This document shows positions 26,446-38,928 of a stretch of DNA of 64,000 bases, piece by piece. Within the stretch, counting starts at the first letter, position 1. The number at the start of each line of letters is the position of its first letter. The position numbers were made by a program, and so were the translations under genes. The stretch spans positions 45,771,001 to 45,835,000 of the forward strand of contig CM048552.1 in NCBI GenBank assembly GCA_026413225.1. Direction: 5' to 3'. Under the pieces are notes generated by a model. The model made no database searches. It saw only the letters and a program-made list of their open reading frames with translations, and had not been told where the DNA came from. The stretch is from Otis tarda. Lineage: Eukaryota > Chordata > Aves > Otidiformes > Otididae.

Positions 26446-27204
26446 AAGGGGAAAACAGAAAAAAAAAAGAGAGAGAAGATGTGAAGCAGCTGAGCGGGGG
26501 GCAGAGAGGGGGAGGCGCAAGCCTTGTGGGCCTTGCAGGCCTCACCCTCTGGCCTCCCGCCGGGCAGCCGACTAGCCCAACTCGCCCCAGCCTGGCTGCA
26601 AGAAGTGGAGAGGAGATGAGAAGCGAATAAGATGTAAAAAGGATCCTGAGAGGCGTCTGCCAGCCTGTTGTGAGGAACGGCTGCAGACGCCAAGGTCAGT
26701 GAAGAAGGAGGGGGAGGAGTAATGTGGCTCCTGGCCAAGATTCCTCTGCAACTCGTGGTGAAGACCATGGTGGAGCGGGTTGTCCCCGTGCAGCCCATGG
26801 AGGTCCACGGAGGGGCAGAGATCCACCTGCAGCCCGTGGAGGACCCCACGCCGGAGCAGGTGGATGCCTGAAGGAGGCTGTGGCCCGTGGAGGGCCCGCG
26901 GGGACAGCTGTTCTAGAGGGACTGCACCCCGTGGAGGAGATGACCCACGCCGGAGCAGTTTCACGAAGGACTGTGGCCCGTGGGAGGGACCCCACGCTGG
27001 AGCAGAGGAGGAATGCGAGGAGTTCTTCCCCCGACGATGGCACAGCGGCATAAAACAACGCGTGATGAACTGACCGCAACCCCCATTCCCTTTTCCCGTG
27101 CCGCTCGGGAGGGGAAGGTAGTAGAGCTAATGTTAAGCCCGGGAAGAGGGAGGGGTGGGGGGAGGTTATCTTGTTCCCTGTCTCATTCTCCTGCTAATTT
27201 TAGA

Positions 27205-27210
27205 AATAAA
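27205..27210 (+). terminator. LTR poly-A signal AATAAA
   Basis: It sits in the context ttagaaataaatgagtag, about 185 bp before the LTR end. The same site is AGTAAA in the copy at 59072 and intact in the copy at 60101. Confidence 0.6.
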
Positions 27211-27392
27211 TGAGTAGTTTTCCCCAAGTTGAGTCTCTTTTGCCTGTAACAGTAACGTTAAGGATTCCTCCCCGTCCTTATCTCAAACCTTGAGCCGTTT
27301 TTCCTATATCATCTCCTCCTATTCTCTCGGAGGGTGGGGGGAGCAAGAGAGAGACTGCGTAGTCTGGTCCCGATCGGGGCTGAACTACGACA

Positions 27393-27397
27393 GCTCT
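27393..27397. repeat. Target-site duplication gctct, right copy
   Basis: Pairs with 26260-26264. Confidence 0.93.
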
Positions 27398-30300
27398 TTA
27401 TGAAAAAAAGAAAAAAAAATGAGATATGCTATGAAGTCATTTCCCAACACAGCACAATGTGATTCAGTCATTAAACCATGTTCTTTTCCTATATGTACTT
27501 CTGTTGGTCTCCTCAATGGCAGCCAAAGGCGTCCGCAAAACTTTGTGAATTTCTGGAAAGAATCCAAGTAATTTCTTGATTCAGGTTGCTGGCCAGTATA
27601 CTCCTTGAGTTCAGCAAACAAAAACAAAGTAAAAAGTAAAAGTGCAGTGAATAGTATAGCAATAATATAATGAGTTATTAATTTTAAGCTGCATTTATCA
27701 CATTTTTAAAATTTTAATTGTACATTTAAGAAAACTGATTAGTTTACTCCAAGGAAATTTTTATAAAGAATATTCTGCCAGCTATTTCTTGTATCTCTGA
27801 ATTTCCATCAAGTATTTTTTTACTTGGGTAACACATAGTTGTTAAAAAAAAAAAGAATGATCTTCTGATAAAGAAACTAGGAAAGGGAGCTGGATTTTGT
27901 TCTTGGCTCTGCTAGGGTTTTTTCCTATGGTACCAGGTAAGTTACTTGAGGTGCGACTCCAGAAAACACTTATAAACAACAATGCCAGTGTATTCTTAGC
28001 AGAGAAGCCCAGAAATTGTCTCTAGCCCACTTAGGCACCTCAGGTATTGTAAATACCAAGGTTTAAGTTAAGGGTCAGAAGTTGTTCAGTGAGCATACCT
28101 AAAGCATCCCAGCTTTGGTTTTTTTGTGCTGGGTATTCAAGTGACAATTTTTTTTTTTCCCCCAAGGATTTCTGGAAATCTAAGACAAGGTTCCTCATTG
28201 TCATATACCCAAAGACTCATCTAAATCTCTTTCAAAACTAACACTTGCTGATCATATAGAGTTTGACTCAAAACAATGAGCTTGTACTTCTTATTTTCCC
28301 ATCTAATTCCAGGTGAGAGTGCTCTCTGTCCTTCAGGAAGGGAGAGACCTGCGTCCTGGCCTTCTGCAGCTTCCAGGAACTGCAGTCACAACTCACTCTT
28401 CGCAGGGTAACCTAGATACCATGGAAAAGGTTAGCCTCAGTGAAAATCTCCTACCTATGGAGGCTAGGGCACTGGATAGTCAGAATGTCACCAGAGAGAA
28501 ACCTCAGAGAAAGCATGGGGATAATACGGGGGTAATATGCTAATACAAAAGCAGTCCTGTGATTCAGATTTAAAGTTTAGAGCAGTTCTGTGTGAGGCCA
28601 ACAGTCATTTTTTTTAGCACATTCTCTTCATCTTCAGAAAGGAGGTAACTTTTCTATACTTGTTTAAAGCATTGAAGTAGGTGATCTTTTCCAAATACTT
28701 TTATTAATTGAAAAATTATGTAGTTTAGAAAATAAAATGTGTCTTTGAAGCCTATTGACTTTTTGAAAATTTCTTCTATTCATAATGTTTTAATGATAAC
28801 TTTATTTGCTTTTTTTCCTTTCAAATTGACAGAGCATTAAGTGATATCTGTTTTTCATTTATATGGGACTTAAAAAATGAAAAATGAAAAACATCAGTGA
28901 CGGCTTCAGGTGGGTTTGGATTTTCTGGTTTTCTTTTTTTTTTTTCTTGGTCAGATTTTTGAAATGGAAGCAACTTCGACATCTGAAGATTTTAATCATA
29001 GAAAAAACAGACAGTTCTAAATGTACATTGTGTTCCTCTAGCATCAGTCATTTTTCATTCTGACCTTCCTGATCATATCTCATGGCAATAATTTTTATTA
29101 ATTGGTACTCTGACATTTCTTATGTCTAAGATATAGTAAACTATGATTACAAAATACTTTTATCCTTGTTATATATATGTTCATCTGTACATCTTTGACT
29201 CAGTGTCGTGTCTTTAAAATTTCTGAGTAGTATCTCACTGACATTGACAACTAGATGTAAATTTTTCTCTCTGTGATTCAAAACAGTATAAGCAAACAGT
29301 TATCTCTGCAGTCTGTCTTGAATGTGGGCAAGAAAGTATGGCATGGTTAGGCTGCTGTAGCTATCAGAATAAGTTTAGCCTGATGGCTCATGGACAGCAC
29401 AAGTATGTGAGTGAAGTCTGAACATATTGAGAAAGGGTGATGCAACAGCAGAAGGAAGATCATTACAACCATCTTTTCTGAAAGAGGCACATTGATCTTT
29501 TTGTTGCCAGTTAGATTATGTGCTGAATAGCAATACGTATTAGTGAATAATTCTTCAGTGAATGCGGCCCCCAAACAACAGAGGATTTAAAGTAAAAGAT
29601 TAACAGGTTTATCACTTGTTGTACCAATTACTAGGAGAGTAAGAGATAACTCACTTATCATCAGTTCATTGTTAACTTGTTGAGAAAGCTGGAATTGTTA
29701 CGCTAAAGGATTATGTGATCAGAAGGACATTGGTTTGCATTAGTCATGTAGAGCAATTCATTTTAGATGAATACTGGCTTCATTTCAGTCACCTTTATGA
29801 AGGATATTGTAAGTCCCTAGAGAAAAAAGACAGCTAGTGAAATATATTGTTTGATGTACAGGTGCCTGTTTACTTCAGGATTAACATAACAGAGTGGTTG
29901 CTATTTGTCCTTCCTCTGAATGGTGAGAGGTGAGATTTTTAGATTAAAAATGAAATAATCTGAAGGCTAACTGTTCCTCAGCAGACTAATTCTTTGTCTA
30001 TTCTGCTGCACACTATGCCATTTTGCCACAGTCTTACACCAGTTGGCTGTATAATGCAGAGTTAAACTGGAAGAAAAGTATTCACTTTTTCCAGTTTTCT
30101 GCAAGGTTAGACCACTGCTGTTGGGTTGATATCAGTGAAGAGCAAAATAGGTGTGAAAAAGGCAGGTGAAGTGACTGGTCAGATGCAGAATTCCACGTTA
30201 CATTACTGGGTATCCATCCTGGGGAGTGTGAAGCTTGATTCTGCTTGTAGTATAGTGATTCTGAAATTATTTATTCTCAGTTCTGGTAGTCTAATAAAAT

Positions 30301-33300
30301 ATTACTTTATTAAGAATTAGTGACTTCATTGAGAGTTTTTACAAGTAAATTAAAGGCTCATGCATTTGTTTGATGGTACCACAGATCTGGCTATAGGGAC
30401 CTCTGCACTAAAGGAAAACCATTACATGCACAAGGCACAAAGTACTGTTCCAGTATAAACTTATTTTATTTGTTCAACTTGGTTCAAATAATTTCATCAG
30501 TTAAATTTATATAAGAAAACTTTACTCTGGATCAAGTACTATTTGACCAGGCCTCTCTATACGAGGTTATTTGTTGTCTGTTCTCCCAGAAAAAAAAAAA
30601 CAAAACAAAACAGTGTAGGCTCCCTGGTGTGTACTATAGCTAATTTGGAACACTTGTGATCTTTCCTTTACTGCCTTCTTATCAGGTTGCCTGTTAGTGG
30701 TTCCTATTATATTGGATAATATAACATAGACTTATAAAATATTCCAGTTTAGTTTTATCCAAAAGAAATACAGTCTATACACTCCCAGGTTTCTTTACAA
30801 TGGGAACTCATAATTCAGGAACCTGAAGTGCTAAGAAAAACATTAGTTACCAGGAGACTTCAGATGAACAATACTGACTTTTGTTGTGTCACACTATAAT
30901 TCAGTATGAAGACTGCTATTTGTTACTATAACAAACTTATGTGTACCAAAGCTTTTATATACCCTTCAAAGCCAGAAGAACATATTTAACTAGTTACACT
31001 TGTGACCATCTGGAGAATCTCCACAGATTTTCAAAAAGTTTTTTCAGACTTACATTGGAGTATTTAAGAACATTTTTACCCTTTATTCCTTGTGTCAAGG
31101 AGCCTATAATCAAATTCACACAAATGTGATAGATGAGGCAAAGAAAGAAAGAGAGAAGATGAAGAAACTTTTTCTAGCTGATTTCCATGAAAGAGCTATG
31201 TCTTATGGAAGGATTTGAAAGGAGGATTTTAGCAAAGAAATAGAAAACTATTCCAAAAATAAATAGATATGCTCATCCACTCAAAATTATATAATTAGCT
31301 TTAATATATTGGACTCGGATTTTGTTTTCTCCTTTTTTTCATTCCTTTTGATGACGAGACAAGGTGTAAGAAAAGTAAAGTTTGAAGAAAGAGGAAGTTT
31401 CTCCTGCTAATATTGCATGACAAACTTGTAGGCATGTTCATCGTGTACCAAAGGTGATGCTTAAATTGCCATGCCTGTTTGGCTACTAGCTTTGAAGATG
31501 GTCCCAAATGTTAGTATTTTCGCTTAACTGGTGAATGAGCTATCTTCCTTGCAGGATGAAATTGTCTCCAACTCCAAACTCAAACACAGCTAAAAGGAAA
31601 AATGCATGTGACCAAGAGGAAAATATTCCCAAAGGTCTGTCCTTTAAAAAAAAAAAAAATAAATTAATGGATCTAACTGAACAAATTATAGTTCTCTACA
31701 AATTTCTCTTAAGTGTCGTCACCTTCACGATAATGCTGCCACTAGGAAATACTTCTTTCCAAAATGTCCTGTTAGACTGACTACCTGTTAGCTCTTTAGG
31801 TCAATAAAATACAAGAATGAGATTTTATGATCAAAGAGGCAGTGTGTGAGATTTGCCCATACAAGAAGTACCCACTCCTGAACTACTGTTCTTGATGTCA
31901 TTTATATACAGTGGTGGAAAGAAGCATCTGTATGGTATTACTAATTTCATTGTATTGAAAATTACTGAAACTGGTGAATGGCATTGTGCCCTTGGAGGCC
32001 TTCTTGATGAGCAAGGAGCTTGGATACTCTGATTAAAATACAGATGTGTACAGTATATACAGGCATCTAAAATTAGATGTGATAATCTCACTTTAATAAC
32101 ATATTCCAGGTCAAGTTTTCACCATCTGATGTGGGGACAAGAATTTGGTACTTCCGTCCAAAGCTTTGTAAATATTCAGACAGGACAGGACAAACAGTGC
32201 ATATCCAAACTTAATTTCTGACATTTCATGATATAAAGAGCCCTCAATCAGCTACATTGTAACAAGGCTATATGTTCAAGTTCATAATCTCAGTATCTGC
32301 TGTAGTTTCAGGTGCATAACACCTAGATCAGTTATATTCTCTTTTCTGTTACAACAGTCATTGAGTATACTAATCTTTCCAGGTGAATGAACCTGAATCT
32401 TACACATTCCTTGTACATATCAGGGAACTAGGAGAAGAGAAAAGAAATTACTCTAGGGTTGGAGTGAAGCTCTGCTAGAGCTGCTGAAATTTGCAGTTCG
32501 TAATGACACAGTAAAATTAGAGGGATGAGTTTTCTATACTGATGAGGCATTGTGCTGCTTATCTGTCTGTAAGCATCAAGCAGCTGGTTGTGAGACATGT
32601 TGATCATGAGACAAGGAGTTGAGCTGACTCTGAAACGTGGAGGAAAAGTTATCTTTCCTCCCTTTTATCAATTAAGAGGAAATAGACAATGCTTGGTAGC
32701 CATCTGATACTTCCTAACCCTCCTAGTGACACAGGAAGAACACAGCAATGTTTCCCTGTCAGTCTACCCAGGATCAAACAGGGACTTGAGGAACCTTGGT
32801 CCATAAACCTCCTTTTACTGGCATAGCCACTCTCCCCCTTCTGTGTTAGTTTATCTATGGTAATATTCCTTGTGCTGGCATCCCAAATCACTTCTAATAG
32901 TTCAACATTTTCCCTCTGCGTTTGGGAAAGAAAGGAGCTTCTTCAAACCTCTTTATTCTTTTGGTTGCTTACTCAGTCTACCTCTTATGTGAGCTCAGGA
33001 AACAGTTGGACCATTTCTTCCGGTATGCAGAGCAAGCTTTCAGAGACTAAGACCTGCAACCCCCAACTTCTGCAAATAGGGACAAGCAGGCAGTATTTCT
33101 CTCTTATTCTAGGTAATGGAAAAAATGAATAAAAGATAGAACTGCAATAAAAAAGGTAGGAAAAAAGCCAAAGGAGAGAAATTACAATAATGTAGAGCCT
33201 AAATTAACTATAAAAGTTTTACAAGAGCAATAGCTGCCCCTCAGCCCTTGAAGAATGAAAGGCATATAGTTTCAGCATGAATTCTTTTCACATTGGAGTT

Positions 33301-33764
33301 TAAGATTACAGTATAAAGCATCCTCTCATAAAATATATATTTAGTAGCTCTATGCTGGAATACTTCTGATTAATAGGTAATAGGGGAGAGATAGTACAAA
33401 TGCTTAAAGAGTGCACTTAGGGCTTGCCCTGGGACTTTCAAGAAATAAATCATCACAATTACATATTTATCTATGCAGAAACCAATCTTAATTCTGAAAC
33501 TAAATTGATGGACCAAAATCATGTTTCATATTGAAAATTATAATATGGAATAGGAAGGTAGAATTTATTTCATATCAAATTTCAATCAAGGTTTATGACA
33601 TGGAAGCTCATTGTACTTGAGTATGATTTCATTGTATTGTCTGATAAAATAAATGCATAGTAATCTGCTCTTGATAAACCAGTAACACTTTATTTTTACC
33701 AAAACCATCAATGTAAATATCATCTTATTACAGAGATTATCTGTTTATGTATGGATTTGTTACG
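27398..33764. other. AT-rich unique sequence, no gene seen
   Basis: No exon or repeat family is recognised. Two stretches start after acceptor-like sites and stay open: 28313-28543 (after ctaattccag) and 31535-31780 (after cttccttgcag). Both lack a convincing donor and any family signal. A-runs lie at 27844-27853, 30590-30600 and 31648-31660. Confidence 0.55.
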
Positions 33765-34200
33765 TGACAGGCAGTTTTGGCATCAGAATAATTTTCTGTT
33801 AGCTTCAGATTTCATGGAATCATAGAATAGTTTGGGTTGGAAGGGACCTTTAAAGGTCATCTAGTCCAACTACCCTGCAGTGAGCAGGGACATCTCCAAC
33901 CAGATCAGGTTGCTCAGAGCCCTGTCCAAGCTGGCTTTGAATGTTTCCAGGGATGGGGCATCCACCACCATTCTGGGCAACCTGTTCCAGTGTTCCACCA
34001 CCCTCGCAGTAAAAAATATCTTCCTTATGTCAAGTCTGAATCTATCTCCTTCTAGTTTAAAACCATTACCTCTTGTCCTGTCATAACAGGCCCTGCTAAA
34101 GAGTTTCTCCCCATATAGTGCTATGTTTCAGATTTGTGATGAAAACAGTGTTGATAACACACTGATATTTTTGTTGTTGCTGAACAGTGCTGACAAACTT
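33765..34200 (+). mobile_element. ERVL LTR fragment, family B, interrupted by a CR1
   Basis: Two pieces of one LTR flank an inserted CR1. The left piece (about 33765-33811) reads cagttttggcatcagaataattttctgttagctt, which fits the start of the common avian ERVL LTR (ggttttggctgggatagagttaattttct...). The right piece (about 34117-34200) reads tagtgctatgtttcagatttgtgatgaaaac and gttgataacacactgat. This matches, in reverse, the segment at about 40330-40385 of the family B LTR at 39830. The remaining 3' part of the LTR is absent. No target duplication can be defined. Confidence 0.72.
33812..34116 (-). mobile_element. CR1 LINE, 5'-truncated, nested in an LTR
   Basis: Minus-strand CR1 3' end of about 305 bp. 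The left edge is the terminal tcatggaatcatagaatag, then the UTR core (ggttggaagggaccttta; gggatggggcatccaccacc; gggcaacctgttccagtgtt) and the beginning of the ORF2 tail, ending at gagtttctcccca. It is short and relatively well kept. It must be younger than the LTR it splits. Confidence 0.93.
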
Positions 34201-34450
34201 TTTTCTATATATTCTAAACTAATCATAATGATCATCGGTTCCAAAATCCATAGTAATTTTAAAATATCACTGAATATTAATGCAAAATTAGCAGGTGTGT
34301 TCTTAAAATTCCTCTTGTTCTGTGACTCTGTGCTATGAGTTTTGTTTTTACTATTGAAACAGAGCCAAACTTACCAAATTTTCACTGTAGACACCAGATT
34401 GGCACACTGCAAAATCTCTTTCTGTGATTAATAGCTGCTTTCACTGCCCT

Positions 34451-34536
34451 ACTAATTTACTTAATTATTACCATTAATAATTAATAATTACTATTGATAA
34501 TTATTAATATTATTAATTAATTACTATTTGATAATT
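34451..34536. repeat. TAAT/TTA-rich low-complexity tract
   Basis: Imperfect repeats of taattatta and attaataatt. AT-only simple sequence with local self-complementarity. Confidence 0.75.
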
Positions 34537-35662
34537 TAAGTTGCATTTTCAAAGAGGAAGAAAAGAATCACAGGAAGATATTTGGATGCTTTCACTAATT
34601 TTTTTTTCTTCCATAGGAAGGGAGAGAGACAGTCACTGAAGTTTCAGCCTCAGAGATTTTACATGCAGTGCTTGCTTGTAAACTACACACGACTTTTTTT
34701 TTTTGTAAAAAATATCCCTGTAAACTTAACAAGGATTCGTGCTGTTCCTTAAGTTTATGGTCAGTTACGGACTGATGAAGACAGCTAAGAGAGCTTAATC
34801 TACCTGCTGATTTGTTCTTAATTCTTATTCCTCTGCAGAACTGCTATAAACTCACACACTAAAAACATAAAAGCACTCTGTGTTCAGAACCTCAGCAGCT
34901 TCCCAACTCCTCGAAGCTACAAGCAAAGCTCAGACAATTGGTTTCCCAAATGAGTCAAAGAAGTGATTCTGCCTAGCTTGTAACTGAGCACTTTTTGACC
35001 TAAGGCTGAATGTTCAGCTGAATTTCATATGTTAAGACCACCAAGGACATGATAAGAATGAAGTTTGTTGTTTAACAGGTAATTCATTAAAAGGCTGAAT
35101 CAGATAACACAGTTTTGACAGACAGCAACTCCTGAAACAGAAGGGAAATTGCAGTTGTGTTCAGCAGACTGCCCCTAAGAGTGCTGCTATGGCACATTGT
35201 AAGAGAATGTCCTCATCACATGAACTTTTCCAAACAACCTGTGCTGTGCCCTGACATAATATCTGAAAGCCTTCAACATAAAATCAACATGTTCCTTTTG
35301 AACTTATGAATTAGCTAGTGTCTCCTTTTATAATCTTATAACTCTGTTTGGGTTTTTTTTTTTTCAATATACAAATCCTAGCAGAGCTTTCCCAAAGCTA
35401 TGGGTGTTCAAATCTGAGTTTTTCATTTTGTCCCAAATCCATTTAAAAATCTATTAAAATGTATGTTCTGAAGTTCAATGATTAGGGGTTGTTCTGGCAA
35501 CGTGGTGAACACTCTGGCTGTGATTCACCAAAACACTTGATTTTGTATATAGCTTTAAGCATGAGTAGTACCTTTGAAGTTCCAGAGAAATTAGATATGC
35601 ATTTAGGTGGTTTATTGGGTCATATGCATAATACTCAGATTTTGTAGAATCCAACTCTACAC

Positions 35663-35710
35663 TCTATATATATATATAGACATACACACACATAAGAACA
35701 TATATACGTA
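35663..35710. repeat. (TA)n/(CA)n mixed simple sequence
   Basis: tatatatatata is followed by gacatacacacacata and another tatatacgtata. Short mixed dinucleotide repeat. Confidence 0.65.
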
Positions 35711-38375
35711 TAGTGTATTTTAAAAGTCAGTACCGTAATTTGACTTATTTTTACTGGTAAGACATTCTTGGTATAATTCTGCTGAGTGTAACAATTACTG
35801 CTATGCATACACTAGTGTAGGTGTGTTTATAATAAAGTCCAGAAATTGTTGAAATAGTCTGCTAGCAATCATTCGCTTCTCACACAATAGCTCTACCTAA
35901 ATCTAAAGAAAATGAATACTATATCTGAGAGCCTGAATTCAATAAATTTCCCATGTCTGGATATAGGAAATTAAATGAAACAACATTTCCATCAAATCAA
36001 GACAATGTGTTGTATAAAGCAATCCTGAAGAACAAGTCAAACCTACTGCAAGAGAATTTGCACTGCACTGGTATCATACTAAACTGCAGCTTATGTTTTG
36101 GCAATGGCACGCTGAGGTTTTGCAAGTATACCAAACACTGCATTGCAATATTTATCTAAATTGTTTTAGCTACATATGTTTTCAAGCTTTTGCAAGGCCA
36201 ACTTCAGAGCCTAGACACAATATTATTCAGCTTTTATAATGTTGCTTATGCCATTCACTCTTGTCCTTTGCTTACATGTTTTACTTCATGTGTATCATTA
36301 AAAAAAAATAAGTGAAACAAAGATATTTTCACCTTTCAAGGAGTTTAATATCTAATTTTATTTAACTAAATTTAAATTTCTGTTTCCAACAGTCTTCTCT
36401 TGTTTGTATATCCTTCTTGTTGATTTATCCTAATTAATTAAATATCCATATTGATTAATATTTTTAAAAACATAAACATTCTTTTCAGATGAATATGAAC
36501 CCATATTTGACAGTTATATGAGCCTTCTTCCTGGGAATACCTATTCCTATATAAAACATTTCCAGAGCAAGCAGATGTGGATTTTATGTGAGATTTATAT
36601 GATTTTCAGTTAGCTGAATTATTTGTTGTCAAATTATCGAACAAATTTAATCTGTTGTGCTCTTCTGAATTATTCATGATACAGACAGTCATAATTTCTG
36701 TAAGCATAACATAATGTTCATAAAATATTTTGTCCAAATAAATACAAACTTTTTTATTATTGAACTGATTTTTCAAAGCCACTTTCATCTTAGTCAAATG
36801 GCTGGCTCTGGAAAACAGGGACACTGTTAGTCCCTGAGAGTCTAGACAGTCTAGTTGACAGAGGTCACTTGTTGGAGGTCCTGCTGGTCGTGAGGCATGG
36901 AACAAGGTGCCAAGAAACTCAGGTAGCTTCAGAGCATAGGATGCTCTGTTAGGCTCTTAGGCAGAAATACAGACACCTCAGCATGAATCTACCTAGACAT
37001 AGCAAAGCTCACTGCTGATGCACACTACTCTGTGATGGAAATTCCTGTATTTTTCACAAGGTGTAAACAGAGAAATAATTAGGTGTACATAGAAGTCAGC
37101 ACGAATGAACAAGAGTATCTCAGTCCCCACATATCAAAAGCTGAGAAGAGTAAATTTGTGCACCCCAAAAATGAGGTTACTATCTGTCAAGATTCACAGT
37201 CCTAACTCACCATCAGGGTTCTGTGGGCACTGATAAGCCATAGTGGTCCTGAGCCCTCCATCCAAACTTGAGCTATACTTTAAATGTGTCTCCAGTCCTG
37301 TTCCTGACATGGCCTGGATTTCCCAGATTCACCTTGCATCTGATTTTTACCTCGCTTTTGCCTGATGCTCACTGGACACTCAATAGGACTCATTGCTGTC
37401 ACCAGTTAGCCTTGCTCACCTGGATCAGATGCTGTGAGACTGTGCTTGGAGTGGTCACTGCCCACCTGCTTTGTGGCCACCCTCAGCTTGCCATCCATGG
37501 CCCCTGCTGCTGCCTGACAACCACACCCTGAAGGCCACCACATTTGCTGTCACATAAAGCAGGAAGACAAAAGGCAGTGATGAAGCTGTATGTCTGTCTG
37601 CCCAGCATCTTAACTAAGCAGGACTGGAGTGAATGCTTTTGGTCTGACCCTTGAACCTCTGCATGTTGGAGCAGTAAGTCTTAAATTTGTAATGGTGGAT
37701 ACTGCACCCTCCTGGAATTGAAGGGGATTTTAGTCTTTGCAATAAGAAACTGGGCTTTGTGTTTCACTGTGTCATAGTTCACAGTTTATTTCCCTGCACA
37801 GCTGATCCCTGACAGCTTAAAAATATAGCTGGATGAAACTGATAGCAAATCTACATCTAAAACCCTACAATATTCCATTCAGAGATACAGAAAATCTCCC
37901 TTTAAGAATGCTAAAATTTGAGATTCAAACAAATGCTAAAGAGCAGAGACAAACATCCCACAGTTAGCCAGATGAGCCATTTATTTCTAATTAAATATAT
38001 TTATTTAATTATAGCCTTACTATCTTATGCATGTGTCATGGGGGAATTTGAGTAGAGTAGCCAAAAGTTGAGAACACCACCACTGTCTGACATAATCTAA
38101 AATGTATTTATTGCACAGGATGGTTATGTCAGGTGGACAGTGATTTCTATCCCAGGATTTCTGTTCTACAACATGCACTTATTACACATGCACACCGATC
38201 AAAACTCCTCGTCTGGTTGAAGGTGAGGTGCTTCACAGACTGAAGGTAAGAGGATGTTCACTCTGAGCATGGGATGAGTTGGGTCCTGGCTGGCAGCCTG
38301 GTCCCTACAAGTAGCAGTTCCACTTTGGACTCAACCTCCTGCATTCTGTCCAATATTTGTTCATATATAAAATAA

Positions 38376-38928
38376 TAGAATCATAGAATAGTTAGGGTTG
38401 GAAGAGACCTTTAAAAGTCATCTAGTGCAACCCCTCTGCAAGAAGCAGGGACATCTTCAACCAGACCAGGTTGCTCAAAGCCTCATCCAACCTGGCCTTG
38501 AATGTTTCCAGGGATGGGGCATCTACCACCTCTCTGGGCAACCTGTTCAGCTGTTCTACCACCCTCTTTGTAAAATATTTTTTCCTAATGTCCAATCTAA
38601 ATCTACCTCCTTCTATTTTAAAACCATTACCCCTCAACCTATCACAACAGACCCTGATGAAGAGTTTCTCCCCCTCTTTCCTATAGGCCCCCTTTAGGTA
38701 CTGGAAGACTGCTATCAGGTCTCCCTGGAGCCTTCTCTTCTCCAGGCTGAACAGCCCCAACTCTCTCCCTGTCCTCATAGGAGAGGCATACCAGCTCTCT
38801 GATCATCTTCTTGGGCCTTCTCTGGACCTGCTCCAACAGATCCATGTCATTCTTATTTTGGGGGCTCCAGAGCTGGACACAGTACTCCAGATGGGGTCTC
38901 ACAAGAGCAGAGTAGAGGGGCATATGTG
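38376..38928 (-). mobile_element. CR1 LINE, 5'-truncated, about 550 bp
   Basis: Minus-strand CR1. The left border is the 3' terminal aatcatagaatagttagggt, followed by the 3' UTR core and the last ~130 codons of the ORF2 reverse-transcriptase region. In translation the fragment starts with LYSALVRPHLEYCVQLWSP, the usual CR1 motif near the ORF2 end, and later runs [20 protein letters not shown]. The two parts are in different frames because of a 2-nt lesion near 38785 (reversed: gaggacagggagagagttgg). The same lesion occurs in the copy at 46530. The fragment is inactive. Confidence 0.94.
38422..38923 (-). pseudogene. CR1 ORF2 tail, frameshifted
   Basis: This is the decayed end of the CR1 ORF2 polyprotein, downstream of the catalytic reverse-transcriptase core. 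The upstream part (38923 to about 38790) and the downstream part (about 38778 to 38422) are each open but in different frames. The catalytic YXDD region and the endonuclease are not present, so the fragment can have no enzymatic role. Confidence 0.85.

Larger units (their letters stand above)
26265..27392 (+). mobile_element. Complete ERVL-like solo LTR, family A, 1128 bp
   Basis: This is the best-preserved LTR in the window. It begins tgttctggttttgttagtga and ends ctgaactacgaca, so it has the TG...CA termini of an integrated LTR. A perfect 5-bp target duplication (gctct) flanks it at 26260-26264 and 27393-27397. It carries a TATA box, a purine tract, a GC- and CpG-rich middle with imperfect repeats (cccgtggagg...ccacgccggagcag), an AATAAA signal, and a 3' end shared with the short LTR at 40946. 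No gag, pol or env sequence is attached, so the provirus was lost by LTR-LTR recombination. The 5-bp duplication fits ERVL-type elements (inference). The GC-rich open frames inside it, up to 162 codons, are not genes. Confidence 0.95.
34201..38375. other. AT-rich unique sequence, no gene seen
   Basis: Contains a TAAT-rich low-complexity patch (34451-34536), a TA/CA-rich patch (about 35663-35710) and a GC-richer unidentified patch at about 37200-37560 that holds an 87-codon frame without recognisable homology. No gene can be supported. Confidence 0.55.

Noticed and set aside
26361-27079. Overlapping open frames of 97-162 codons on both strands in a GC-rich region
   Set aside because: They lie wholly inside a solo LTR with exact borders. 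Length comes from high GC and repeated units; several overlap in all frames and none has a protein family signal.
28313-28543. Possible exon after ctaattccag with a 76-codon frame
   Set aside because: It begins right at an acceptor-like site, but no donor or recognisable protein was found. Non-coding exon status cannot be judged from sequence.
30480-30500. tggttcaaat motif resembling a tRNA T-loop
   Set aside because: No matching acceptor stem, anticodon arm or D-loop nearby.
31552-31640. Possible small exon after cttccttgcag, ending aaag|gtctgt
   Set aside because: The donor is weak, the frame runs straight into an A-run, and the peptide is not recognised.
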